The position numbers and the translations under genes are program-made. A DNA stretch of 64,000 nucleotides from Sycobia sp. Sy_11 (lineage: Eukaryota > Arthropoda > Insecta > Hymenoptera > Epichrysomallidae), in contig JACCIC010000136.1 in NCBI GenBank assembly GCA_018907035.1, positions 1,274,501 to 1,338,500 of the forward strand, read 5' to 3'. The notes under the pieces were generated by a model that was given only the letters and a program-made list of their open reading frames with translations, was not told the origin of the DNA and made no database searches. How positions within the stretch are numbered: position 1 is the first letter of the stretch; the number at the start of each line of letters is the position of its first letter. Below, in pieces: positions 46,330 to 56,951 of the stretch.

Positions 46330-47578
46330 AATTCACTGAAAACGTTCACTATTGGTGGCTGTCAAACAAATACTAAACATTATGGCATCTTCAAACTTGA
46401 GACATATGCGTTATAGATTGTGTACTTTCTCATACAGTGCTATTTTTTGAGCAACTGGAGTTCTGGAGCTTGACTCGCCACTGGGAAAGTTGACCCAATA
46501 ATATGCGAAGTTGCCCTTCTTTTTTCGATCTTAGATATCGAAATGAAGTTGAATGCCACATTAATTCCCAAGTTGGAAACTGGCTGTCCAATTAGTGTGG
46601 ACTTGATTTTTTATTTAAATATGATCGAAAAAATTTATTCTTGATTTCTCGCTCAGTTCGTCAGAAGAATCAATAATATATCCTTTATTTCACTTTAAAA
46701 TATCCTTTCGTTCAGGAGTTATTTGTACTTTAAATGAACTGACAATTATTTATAGAAAATAATAAAAAATCTATAATCTATTTAAAAAGTTAAATGTCAA
46801 CTAAAATTTACAAAAAAAATAACGAAAAAGAGAGCTGTTCATTGGGCATCTAGGCAGTGTGCCGCTCGCATACTTTTTCTTAAAATTATAAAAAAAAATA
46901 ATTTAAATTAAACTCTTAATAAAAATATAATAAATTCTGCTAGTTAAACATACAAAGCCAAACGACGCAAAGGGTTTTAATTTACCTATAATTCAAGTCT
47001 AATTTCTCAGCCTAATTCCGCGCGCATTGAGTATGACTGAGACTCGCTATCCGTTCACGCACCGATAGCGAATCTGCCTCGATATCCCGGTGTCGAGGTC
47101 ATCGGCACACGGAAATTTTACAATCAAATCGCGTAATTTAAATCCGCGAATCTGCACTCCGTGATTGTTCCCCCCGACCGCATAGCACAGGGCGTTCGTG
47201 ACTCGTGCAGTCTATGTAGGCGCTGCTTACCACGAAATCTGTTCTGCGGCCGCTTATCTCTTAACGAGCCGCGAGCGTCTTTCTTCTCACACTATTTTTT
47301 GTCTTTGCGGCTAGGGGAGTTACGCTCTCTACCGTATCAAGTAAGGTATACTTTATCGCATAGATTTGTTACTCGATACAATTTATAATAGCCACTTATG
47401 CGCGAGTACACTTAGTCATCACAGCTACATCCACTAAAAAGAATATGATTCTCAAGTGGAATAATGCTCCATTTATAACTGTATCTTAGTCGTCATGTAC
47501 GAATTGTAAAATATACATAAAATTGTTAAGTTAACTTTGATAAAAGAGAATAAAATGTATAGATATACATATATTAAA
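46330..47578. other. intron DNA, partly CpG-rich
   Basis: No gene was recognised. 47000-47400 is CpG-rich. I found no LTR, tRNA or coding signal there. Confidence 0.4.
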
Positions 47579-48110
47579 GACGAACTTAGTTTTTGACCTT
47601 TTTTAACAGAAGAACATTTATGATGGAAAATGGATACACGATAGCTTAGTCAAAATATTTTCTGTCATTTTCTAAGACTTCCCCATTCTTCTGGCAATTT
47701 GACGATACCGTAGCGTAGTATATTTACCGAGTACGTTGAGTGCGGCAATACTTCCCATTCAAACTTCAACAAGGTTTTTTTAAACGATTTTTCAATTAAA
47801 TCATCAATTAAATTGCAATCGATAAGTTTCTGCTACATTTTTTTCAAATCAACATAGTTCAAAATAGTACACAATTCACTTTTCACTGATCGAAAAGTGA
47901 TAATGTTTACACAAAAGATGGCGCCTATTAACTGAATTTTATTGGCAAATGCCAAAACGAAAAAATAAGTACTAGGTCCGACACATCTGACTTTTCGTAC
48001 TACTAAACGTGAAGGTCGGAAACTAAGTTCACCTCCTAATAACAAGTTTTTTACTGATGCCGCAACATGTGGCCGAGCGTTATCGTGATGAACCTATTAC
48101 TGAACACAGT
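47579..48110 (-). mobile_element. mariner relic with a nested short element
   Basis: In reverse, HHDNARPHVAASVKN (second-aspartate block) appears at about 48055-48100. The continuation LLKFEWEVLPHSTYS appears only at about 47740-47790. Between them is a roughly 200-base insertion beginning GGTGAACTTAGTTTCCGACC. The outer element ends with a similar GACGAACTTAGTTTTTGACC at 47579. This looks like a short non-autonomous mariner inside a related relic. Confidence 0.6.
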
Positions 48111-48129
48111 GATTTTGCTCAACAAAGCC

Positions 48130-49708
48130 AATTGGACTTAGTATTAGGAAAATTAACCAATCTACAGTAACCTGCTGGTCTTGAGAAACGTCTGAACAAT
48201 CGCTTTTCTGCTTTAGGAAAACTCGACGATAGTAAACTATCTGAATTAGATAAAAACGTCCAAGAAAACTTGTTTGTTTTCTATCAGTCCCTAAGAACTT
48301 TAGAGAGCAAATATAAGTCTCTGGTTATCCAAGCCCCCAATTTTAGCGCCGTATCATCTGAACTCAATACGATTGAACATTCCCTCAACTTTTTAAAAAA
48401 TAGCAACATTGTACTTCAAAAAACACAAAACGAGCACACCTTGCTCTGAACCAATTATCTATTAGGGAACTATCAAAACCACTCAAGAACAGAACACAGA
48501 CGTACACTTGTATTGACCATTTTCATTGACCCTTCAACATTGGGCCACATGCCACTCTCGGTTTATATCTCACTTTCTTATTACAACCTTAAACTCTGCA
48601 AATAACAGCTTCATGGTCTTCATACATCAAGGGCAAATATTTGTCACGGGAAAAAGGAGGATACCCCTAAACGCATTAGCTCCGAACAAAACTTACATGA
48701 TTTGTAACTGCAGCCCTCCAGTGAACTCCATGAATAATCCCTCTAGAAACCTTCTTATCCCTGATTTTCCCCCCGGTTTATGTGCAAATCCTAAAAATCA
48801 TCTTAATCGCACTCGTGAAAATAACTTCAGTCTGCCACTTCAAAGTCAAGTCACTGACCGGACACATCGAGCTATTAAGGCATCATTTCTCCTCACACCC
48901 ACCTTTCCATACAATAGCTGTCACTGAAAGGAAACTTGCATCGTATATTAATAATGACATACAAATAAATGACTTCACCGTTCTACGGAATGATCACAAT
49001 AGAAACAAAAGTGCTGCTGAGATGCATATAGATAATAATTTTTATGTCAATCTTTTGTACTCTTCCACAACTGTCTGGATTTCAGGACCTGATTTTCCAG
49101 ATTATATTTTCTGTGAAGTAATTCCTAGGGCCTGTGACCCTATTTTTGTAGAGGTCATGTACCGACTTCCACATGCGCCTTTCATTCAACGTACTAACTT
49201 CGTTGAAGATCTCATCTCATCCATGAGGACTTACTCACACAAAGTTATCATGTGATTTCAATGTAGACCTATTAACAGAGACAGATGGCTTATCTTTCAT
49301 TAAGGATCAACTCTACGAGAACTGCCTATTACCTATTGTAATTTATATATCATCAATGTAAAATAAGCTTATTTCTACAAAATCTATCCATCTGTTTCTC
49401 CACGGTCGCATGCGCGTAGCGGAGATAGCATTTTCCTTTAATTATTTCCTGTTGAGGAAGATTAAACCAACAGCATTCTTTAAATTTATATTTAATTATA
49501 TAAGTCGGCATATGAACAATACTAAATAATAAATGTAATAATCAGATTAGTCCTCGGACAAAATATCCATAATAATAATATTTTCGAAAAAAGTTGCTGA
49601 TGCAGAGTCGCTTTTCTGAAAAGAAGAAAGAAGTTTAAATCTCGCTCCAAGCTCAGAAATTTGATTTCATTAATAATTGAATTGTACTTCTGTCGACTGC
49701 CCATATAC
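48130..49708 (+). mobile_element. non-LTR retrotransposon fragment, inverted-repeat arm A
   Basis: ORF1-like sequence (48130-48450) forms a heptad-rich coiled coil (LENRLNNRFSALGK-like). It is followed by a degraded segment and then an endonuclease-like region. The whole is repeated in inverse orientation at 56952-58670. The 5' 500 bases differ from arm B by roughly a tenth, with deletions of about 100 bases. From about 48650 on the arms are nearly identical. The right end abuts the Penelope-like element. Confidence 0.85.
48782..49255 (+). pseudogene. endonuclease-like frame of the non-LTR fragment (arm A)
   Basis: This 157-codon frame is identical in protein sequence to the one at 57407-57880. 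HTIAVTERKLASYINND resembles the catalytic-glutamate region of EEP endonucleases, with Glu in VTE. VIPRACDPIFVEVMYRLPHA and the closing YSHKVIM lead to CDFNVDLL just after the stop or frame break (DFN is the EEP signature). The reverse transcriptase part is absent. The frame is truncated and dead. Confidence 0.75.
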
Positions 49709-51500
49709 AAATTAATAAATATTTTTTTTTATTGGTCTTACAGTCCAATCCATTCCATCCAAAAATAAAATAAAATAAAAATAAAAATAAAATAAAAATA
49801 AAAAATAAAAATAATAATAAAAAATAAAAATAATAATAAAAAATAAAAAATAAGAAATAAAAAATAAAAAATAATAAAAATAAAATAAAAAAATAAAAGT
49901 TAAAAATAAAAATTAAATTAAAAATTAAATTAAAATTATAATGACAGTCAGACTGTCCTTGTTTACATTCACCCCCGTAGACTAATCTGAAAATAAAATA
50001 TTAGCTGAAAAAATTCATTGTTAGTAAAGTGCAGTCTGACTGTCCCCAACACCCTTACCTAATTGAAGACTTGTCCAACGTTTCGAGCTCGCTACGGCTC
50101 CTCATCAGGGACTAATCTAAACCTTATATTCTAATCTATATATACCCATCCCCACCACCAAATTTCGTAAATTAAATATAAATTCCCCCTCTACACAAAT
50201 TGTCCAAAACCAATCAATTTAATAAGGAATGATAAACACTGTCCAATCTACGAGACTCTAACATTAAATTCACATTATTTCGATTCTTGGAAATGTGAAT
50301 ACTTTCAAGACTCTCCCGTTTATACTTATTATTAATACCATGTTCCAAAATATCCACATTCACAAAATCAAAAGAATGTAAAAACTTTAAACAATGCTCT
50401 TTTAAACCAGAAGTAATATGTGAGCTACGTAAACTATATTTATGCTCATAAATTCTCTTTTTTAAATATCTACCTGTTTGTCCAATATAGTATTTATCAC
50501 AATCCATGCAATTTATCTTGTAAACAACTCCTGACTTTAAGCATAAATCATCCTTATCTTTGCAATTATTAAACAATCTACTTAAATTATTGCGATTTTT
50601 AAAGAAAATTTGAATGTTATATTTCCGAAAATTTCTTTTTATTCTTTCAGATAATCCTCGAACATATGGTAAGACAATAGTTTTTCCTCCGTTAAAATCA
50701 ATTCCTGCACTATGTCTATTTTCGGTATTCTAAATGTCAAACAATCTCTCAGCAATCAATCTATTAATAAATTGAATTGGATAGCCATTATTAATAAAAG
50801 TCTCTCTTACTATCTGTAAATTATTTTGTCTAAAATCTTTATGTGACAATTTAATTGCTCTGTCAATGACACCTTTCAATGCTCCAATTTTGTTTCCGAA
50901 TTGGTGGTGTGAATTAAAATCTAAAAACCTACCTGACCAAGTAGGCTTTCTGTACCAATTAAGTTTTACCTTATTATTACTACATCTAATTACATTAATG
51001 TCCAAAAAACTTAACTGACTATTTACTTCAACCTCCCTTGTAAATTTAATTCTGTCATGTACAGAATTGAAAACATCCACCATTTCATCCACAAAAACTT
51101 CTGGAACAATTGTAAAGATATCATCAACATATCTCTTAAATATCATTGGTTCAAAAAGCAATGATATTTAAGATATAATGATATTTGCACTTTACTAACA
51201 ATGAATTTTTTCAGCTAATATTTTATTTTCAGATTAGTCTACGGGGGTGAATGTAAACAAGGACAGTCTGACTGTCATTATAATTTGAATTTAATTTTTA
51301 ATTTAATTTTTATTTTTAATTTTTATTTTTTTATTTTATTTTTATTATTTTTTATTTCTTATTTTTTATTTTTTATTATTATTTTTATTTTTTATTATTA
51401 TTTTTATTTTTTATTTTTATTTTATTTTTATTTTTATTTTATTTTATTTTTGGATGGAATTGATTGGACTGTAAGACCAATAAAAAAATATTTATTAATT
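49709..51500 (-). mobile_element. Penelope-like element copy 2 with opposed tails
   Basis: On the - strand: RT and GIY-YIG body (51161-50214), then the 3' leader (CCTGATGAGGAGCCG in sense), the T/A tract and the end block at 49709. On the other side, 51175-51500 is a second copy of the same tail (from GCACTTTACTAACAATG to the end block), but in + orientation. The element is therefore bounded by about 325 bp inverted tails. Penelope-like elements are known for pseudo-LTRs in direct or inverted order. An 18-base sequence (AATTTGATTTCATTAATA) occurs at 49658 and at 51497. Confidence 0.88.
50214..51161 (-). pseudogene. Penelope-like RT plus GIY-YIG endonuclease, one nonsense
   Basis: The frame begins inside RT at MLFEPMIFKRYVDDIF (active-site YVDD). 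It continues through the palm and thumb (LSFLDINVIRC, KLNWYRKPTWSGRFLDFNSH) to a TAG at 50730. Copy 1 has Tyr there (FDIYNTENRH). Beyond it the same frame stays open for 171 codons. These include the linker and the GIY-YIG domain: VVYKINCMDCDKYYIGQTGR then YLKKRIYEHK, with the Glu of the domain further on. The RT N-terminus is missing. In the family RT and endonuclease act together in target-primed insertion. The YIG core is intact here. Confidence 0.92.
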
Positions 51501-51638
51501 TGATTTCATTAATATTTAATGAATTATTAGTGATTAGGTTGTCCTCCCGATCGAAAAGTTGAAATTAATGATGCTTTCACGGACACGCTTTGGTTTCAAT
51601 TTTTTCCACATGTTCCTTCTTTCCATTGAAATCTATTA

Positions 51639-51889
51639 GGTTGTCAAATATTTCTCTTCTGCTATTTTGCTCTTCATTTAATTCTTTATAAAAAGTGTTA
51701 CAGTGGTCGGATTTACTTCAACGTAACTTTTTAACGCAATATACGAACTAATCATGCATAGCGTCGTTTTTTACGTTATGTCAAAACCTCCAATGATGTA
51801 TAGTATTGCCAGATACGAGCTCTGTAGCGCTTTGTACATAGCCGCGAAATTCATAAGACAAAACGACGCAAGGGAGATATTGGCCAACC
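51639..51889. mobile_element. mariner family A miniature derivative (251 bp)
   Basis: Starts GGTTGTCAAATATTTCTCTTC and ends with the inverse TTGCGTCG...GGGAGATATTGGCCAACC, flanked by TA on both sides (51637-51638, 51890-51891). It retains only the two ends of the family A element (compare 55100-55200 and 56130-56239). The transposase is deleted. It lies 180 bases upstream of a semaphorin exon. Confidence 0.92.
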
Positions 51890-52070
51890 TAATATATGAA
51901 AATATTCATTTGTATATTATAGATGAAAAAGGTATATTTTCAGAATCATTTTTTAACAATTTATTTGATAGTAAATGTTTTGTGATCCAAAATATTCAAA
52001 TCCGCTTCTTAACTATTAGCTTAATGAAAATGACTAAATCATATCATGCATTAATTCATTCAATTTTCAG

Positions 52071-52347
52071 GTGATGGAAGAGTTTATAAAGTGGTTCAGT
52101 GGTTTGATAACGATAGAGAATCGAAATCAGTTTTATTAGATGTATTTGATGTAACACCTGGGGAATCTATACAAGGAATGGAAATATCTCAGGAGCATAA
52201 AGCGCTTTACGTGGCTTCAGATTATAGAATCAAACAGATTGACCTCGTCATGTGTTTTCGACGATATGATAATTGCCTTAGATGTGTGCATGATCCATAT
52301 TGTGGCTGGGACAAAGAATTAAATTCTTGTAAACCTTATGCGCCTGG
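52071..52347 (+). CDS. Sema2a: class-2 semaphorin exon, Sema blade 7 and PSI domain
   Basis: The acceptor TCAATTTTCAG precedes 52071 and the donor GTACGG follows 52347. The first two bases complete the Ser codon begun by the exon at 31264-31677, giving an exact phase match. The sequence DGRVYKVVQWFDNDRESK then ESIQGMEISQEHKALYVAS forms the last Sema blade. It is followed by the cysteine-rich PSI domain CFRRYDNCLRCVHDPYCGWD, with the diagnostic YCGWD. The exon ends two bases into a codon. The PSI domain orients the receptor-binding propeller. No stop or frameshift is present. Confidence 0.95.
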
Positions 52348-52701
52348 GTACGGTATTATAAAAATTTACAGTATTGTAATCACGAGATAGCAAACTAAAA
52401 ATAATTTTGAAATATTATTTATTAATTTGAATTAATGAAACAATTAGTTAATGAATACGTTTCGTATTTAGTTTTTTAAAGGTATACTATAGATGCACTA
52501 AAGGAAAATACTTTTAGTTTGAATAATAGATCATATACGCTACTTTGGTAAAATATTATATATTTTAAATATAGTAACTTATGTCTACCATAGAGTTAAA
52601 TTGCTTTCTTCGTATGCTATGAAATTGTACATAAAAATCAAGTTAAAATAATTGAAATGTATAGAAGTATTAACCTGATATATTCACTATGTTGACCCAC
52701 A

Positions 52702-52706
<5 letters not shown>

Positions 52707-52758
<52 letters not shown>
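52707..52758. repeat. (TA)n microsatellite in a 523-bp intron
   Basis: This TA tract of about 52 bases lies 112 bases upstream of the next exon. Confidence 0.95.
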
Positions 52759-52761
<3 letters not shown>

Positions 52762-52870
52762 ATATTAATTGTTACATTAACATTTATTTTATAAATTACG
52801 CTTAAATTAATGTAGTCTGATGATAGTACATTATTATAAAATATTGAAATTTATTTCCTTGTTAATTTAG

Positions 52871-53318
52871 ACTATTGCAGGATGTATCCAACAGCACCGT
52901 CGACATTTGTGATAGCAGTATTAGTAAACGGAAGCTGATAATAACTTGGGGACAATCTGTGCACCTCGGCTGCTTTATTAAAATGCCAGAAGTTCTTACG
53001 AATCAGGATATCAAATGGTATCACTATAGCAAAGAGAAGGGCCGATATGAAATAATATACAAGTATGGTGTGTTAGGTGATAAGTTTATCGAGACTTCCC
53101 AGAAAGGGCTTTTAATCATTGGAGTAAATGAGCAAGATGCAGGCAGATATGACTGTTGGCTTGGTGGAACCCTTCTTTGCTCTTATAACATTACCGTGGA
53201 TGCTCATAGATGTTCTGCACCAGCTAAATCTAATGATTATCAAAAAATCTACTCAGACTGGTGTCATGAATTCGAGAAGTACAAATCAGCAATGAAAAGT
53301 TGGGAACGAAAGCAATCT
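52871..53318 (+). CDS. Sema2a: class-2 semaphorin exon, Ig domain
   Basis: The acceptor is TTAATTTAG before 52871; the donor is GTAAGTTT after 53318. Using this acceptor, not the CAG ten bases later, keeps the frame with the previous exon (two bases plus one). It gives LLQDVSNSTVDICDSS. The Ig domain follows: GQSVHLGCFIKMPEV with the first cysteine, IKWYHYSKEKGRYEIIYK with the core Trp, and NEQDAGRYDCWLGGTLLCSY with the D-x-G-x-Y-x-C motif. After VDAHRC a helical tail ends ERKQS in phase 0. Class-1 semaphorins lack the Ig domain, so this supports class 2. The final exon was not found downstream. Confidence 0.93.
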
Positions 53319-53320
53319 GT

Positions 53321-55099
53321 AAGTTTTATTCATAAAACTCCATTACTAATATGTTCTCGTTTTTTTTTTACTTTCATTAAAAGATTTCTAGAATATTTCT
53401 TGTTGATTTAAGATAGAAGCCGTGGAACAATGTACATATTATAGGATTTGTTTTACTTTCACAGCTTCTTGAATTTTATTTTGTTACGTAATGCGGGTAT
53501 TACACAAAAAATTCTGGGTGAGACAAAAATGTGCGCAATTATGTTTTTGGAAAGATATGTGGCAAGAATCTTACTTGAAACGAAAAAGGAATATTATTAT
53601 CAATTATGAATATATTAGTTTGATGATATATATAATATTATAACGCATGTTGTATATGTGCATATACACATGCGTGTATATCAGAAGTGTTATGTACTTG
53701 ATGTGAAAAGAAAAAAAATCGTATCTACCTGGGACTATGATGTCCGAAATAGAAGTGGCATTATTGGGTCGTCATTTTTGGCGGTGTACAGTTCAATTTT
53801 TTGAAACTGTAATTATAAATATCAATAACTTCGTAATACATTTTTAAAATCAAATTTTGGTGCACACTGTTCTTTTTAGAATTTGGATATGATGAATATT
53901 ATAGCCATAAATAACAATAACATGTTGTCACTGATAGCTCAAGAAACCGATAACGATAATCAAGATAACGAGATTTGCAAAATTTGTACCCTGTTCTTCT
54001 TATAAAAGGCTAGTGATATAAGTATAAGCTTTTTGTAAAAAGTTTTCTATATAAAAGAGACAAACAATTGAAATCAAAGCATGAACATTTGTTTAAGATA
54101 TTGAGAGATCTATGTTTTGTACCTCTATACGCAGCACTATTGGTCTCGAGAGAATGTCGAGAGCTTTAGATATTCTAAACTTTATATTATTTCACACTCC
54201 AAATCTGTAATCTCTAAACAAAATTATAATGAAATATATATAATATTTATAATAATCTTTTGAAAGTGCACCCCCAAATTATCGGTTCAATAAGTAAAAT
54301 ACCTTAAAGAAATTCTCGATAACAACCTGCGTTTTTAAAAAATATAACAGCACCGTGCCCAGCCCATATATAGAAACGGACATTAGCTGCGTTATGCTGT
54401 TTTTATTTCATTCGTTTCAAATTCTTCTCAAAGTAATAGTTACAGTCGACTAACTGGAATATTTCTGTCATAACTACATCACACATAACTTTTATTTTAA
54501 GCAGTTATATTTGTAATACCATGTATTGATTTTGATTACTATTGAATCTGATTACTTATAAGATCGTAATTCATTAACTTCTCTCTAAACTTCAGAATTC
54601 TACTTCTATCCTAAATCTTATTTAGAAATTTAAAATCATTTAAGTCCAAAACTTTTTACGTAAACAATACTTTTAACAATAAAAGTTGAATATTTTCTAA
54701 TATGCAAATTATATAGCTTTGGCAGCTCTAACCCTTTTTGGTTCAATTTTTGGTTTCTGAATACTAGTATAGTAGTGTAAACACAAAGTGTCATTTTGCA
54801 GTTTCCAAAATTGTTAACTAATTTCTATTTAACATTCATTTTTAGATGATAAATCTTAAGACCTTTTTCATGTAAAATGAACTATACTTTTAGTAACAAA
54901 TTTGTTTTGTATCAAATTACTATCGAAAAATTCTGAAAAACATCGAGGACATTTTTTCATCAATTCTAAAACGTTTTTTTTGCATCCTTTATATAAAACT
55001 TAATAGTAAAATTTTTTTAATGATTCCAAACGTAATGGTACAGAAATATCGCAACTGAAATGCTATCAACGCAATATTTGATATGTATGTGTAATATTA
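53321..55099. other. semaphorin intron or downstream DNA
   Basis: AT-rich with no recognisable exon. The missing last semaphorin exon was looked for and not seen. Confidence 0.5.
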
Positions 55100-56239
55100 G
55101 GTTGTCAAATATCTCCCTTCCGCCTTTTTGCTCTTCATTCAATGCTTTATAAAAAGTGTTAGAGTGATCGGACTTACTTCAAACATACGCCGTTTTGTTC
55201 GATAATCTGTTTACATCTAGACGGCAACTTCATAATACCCTTTTCATAGGAACCACTCTCCTTACTTCTGAATAACTCGGACAACCACTTTTCAAAAGCC
55301 TCTTTTGAGTCCAACTGTACACCACCAAGGGCGTCCGACCTGGATAGGAACAGATGGTAATCACTTGGTGCTATGTCCGTGCTATTTGGTGGATGTGATA
55401 AAACCTCCCATCCTAACTCCCGTAGCTTCTGACGAGTCATCAAGGAAGTGTGTGATCTGTTGTCGTCCTCGTGGAACACTACACCCTTCCTGTTGGCCAA
55501 TTGTGGACGCTTCTGTTTGATAGCCTGCTTCAAGCGGTCCAGTTGTTCATAGTAGGTGGTAGAATTAAGCGTCTGGCCATATAGGAGCAGCTCATAGTGG
55601 ATGATTCTCTTCCAATCCCACCCAATACATAGAAAAACCTTCCTGGCCGTCAATCCCGGCTTAGCCACTGTTTGGGAGGGTCCACTGGTCTTGGACTACT
55701 ACCGGTTTCGCTTGATATTGTCGTATGTGATCTATTTTTCGTCGCCAGTAACCATCCGCTTCAAAAATCGGTCGAGTTCGTTCCGTTTCAGCAGCACATC
55801 GCAGGCGTTAATTCGGTCCAGAAAGTTTTTTTGTGTCAAATCATGCGGCCCCCAAACATCAAGCTTTTTTTTGTATCCGGCCTTCTGCAGATGGTTAAAG
55901 TGGTTTGGTATTCGTCGTCACAAGTCTTCCACCGGCTGGCTTATGCATGGTATCGTTTTCACCAGCTCTGAATAGTCGAAACCATTTCCCTGCGGTTGAA
56001 AATTATAGCGTGCCATCCGGCAAAACACCATTAATCTTACGGAACGTTTGTCTAGCGGAGTTGCCTTTGACGAAGGAAAACTTTAAAATAGTGCGAATTT
56101 CGGCGTTAGTGAACTCCTTGTTTACACGTCTATAATTTTTTAACGCAATATAAACGCTACAGATACGAGCTCTGTAGTGATTTGTACATAGCCGCGAAAT
56201 TCATAAGACAAAACAGTAGAAGGGAGATATTTAAGAACC
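55100..56239 (-). mobile_element. mariner element, family A copy 4
   Basis: The left end is GGTTGTCAAATATCTCCCTTCC with TA before it. The right end is AGAAGGGAGATATTTAAGAACC, followed by TT in place of TA. It is 1,140 bp long, slightly shorter than copy 1. Confidence 0.92.
55174..56135 (-). pseudogene. mariner transposase, family A, broken
   Basis: The catalytic half is open at 55174-55668, with FHEDDNRSHTS and HPPNSTDIAPSDYHLF (YSPD changed to NSTD, third aspartate kept). The N-terminal half at 55690-56135 is readable in pieces with several frameshifts. These include a mutated first-aspartate region around 55735-55750 and a helix-turn-helix near 56000. No single frame covers the protein. 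It is dead. Confidence 0.88.
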
Positions 56240-56847
56240 TTGTATATTTATATAACATTACGTTTAAAATATTTTATATTGCATGCATCTGTTATACTTG
56301 AAATAACAGATTTGTTATATATAATGGATTTGCAATATAATATTCACGATATATTATATCTGACATAATTCGTTTCCCTCAGATATCAGTAATATTAATT
56401 TATATTACAATTGAAATTTTCAAATGTAGAATTACAGAAATAATTCTGGTGAAGCTTATATAATTCGAAAATATATAAGTTTATTAGCTATAAAACGATT
56501 TTAGCGGAATTCCCACTCCCTCTCTCTACTTTCCATATGTCATATAGTCAATCAAGCATAAGGTAGGTGAGATGTAGAGCGAAATGCACCGCCACAAACT
56601 AGACGAACGTGGATCAGTAGTAGAAGTGGTTAACCACCAGATTAGTTAGAGAATAAAGTTAGTGCTACGCCACCTTACGGAAGTTTACGAAACGAAAGGA
56701 AGAGGCAGCCTAAGAAATATTATAATTAAGAAAACAGTAATATAAATAAATATTAGGAGTTACCATCATATAAATATTAATAAAAATTAATAAGAACAGA
56801 TATTTATAATAACTAAAAAAATAAATAAAATTAATAACTGAAAAAAT
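56240..56847. other. AT-rich DNA, unassigned
   Basis: No gene was recognised. 56510-56720 is less AT-rich and ends with an AAGGAAGAGGCAGCC-type purine run. I cannot assign it. Confidence 0.4.
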
Positions 56848-56951
56848 GTTAATAATTTTTATTATTATTTTTATTTTTTATTTTTATTTTATTTTATTTT
56901 TGGATGGAATTGATTGGACTGTAAGACCAATAAAAAAAAATATTTATTAAT
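56848..56951 (+). repeat. Penelope-like tail end, part of inverted arm B
   Basis: Only the last part of the T/A tract and the end block GGACTGTAAGACCAATAAAA are present. It joins the non-LTR fragment at exactly the same base as the Penelope-like element does at 49709. That shows both arms descend from one composite. Confidence 0.88.

Noticed and set aside
47161..47388. 75-codon + strand frame in CpG-rich DNA
   Set aside because: Composition follows local base content, and there is no motif, start context or splice evidence.
48526..48927. Independent gene on the + strand overlapping the endonuclease-like frame
   Set aside because: It is an alternative frame of the same non-LTR fragment and is mirrored in arm B.
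52084..52090. Semaphorin exon starting at the later methionine near 52091
   Set aside because: The acceptor CAG at 52070 gives continuous homology (DGRVYKVV) and correct phase.
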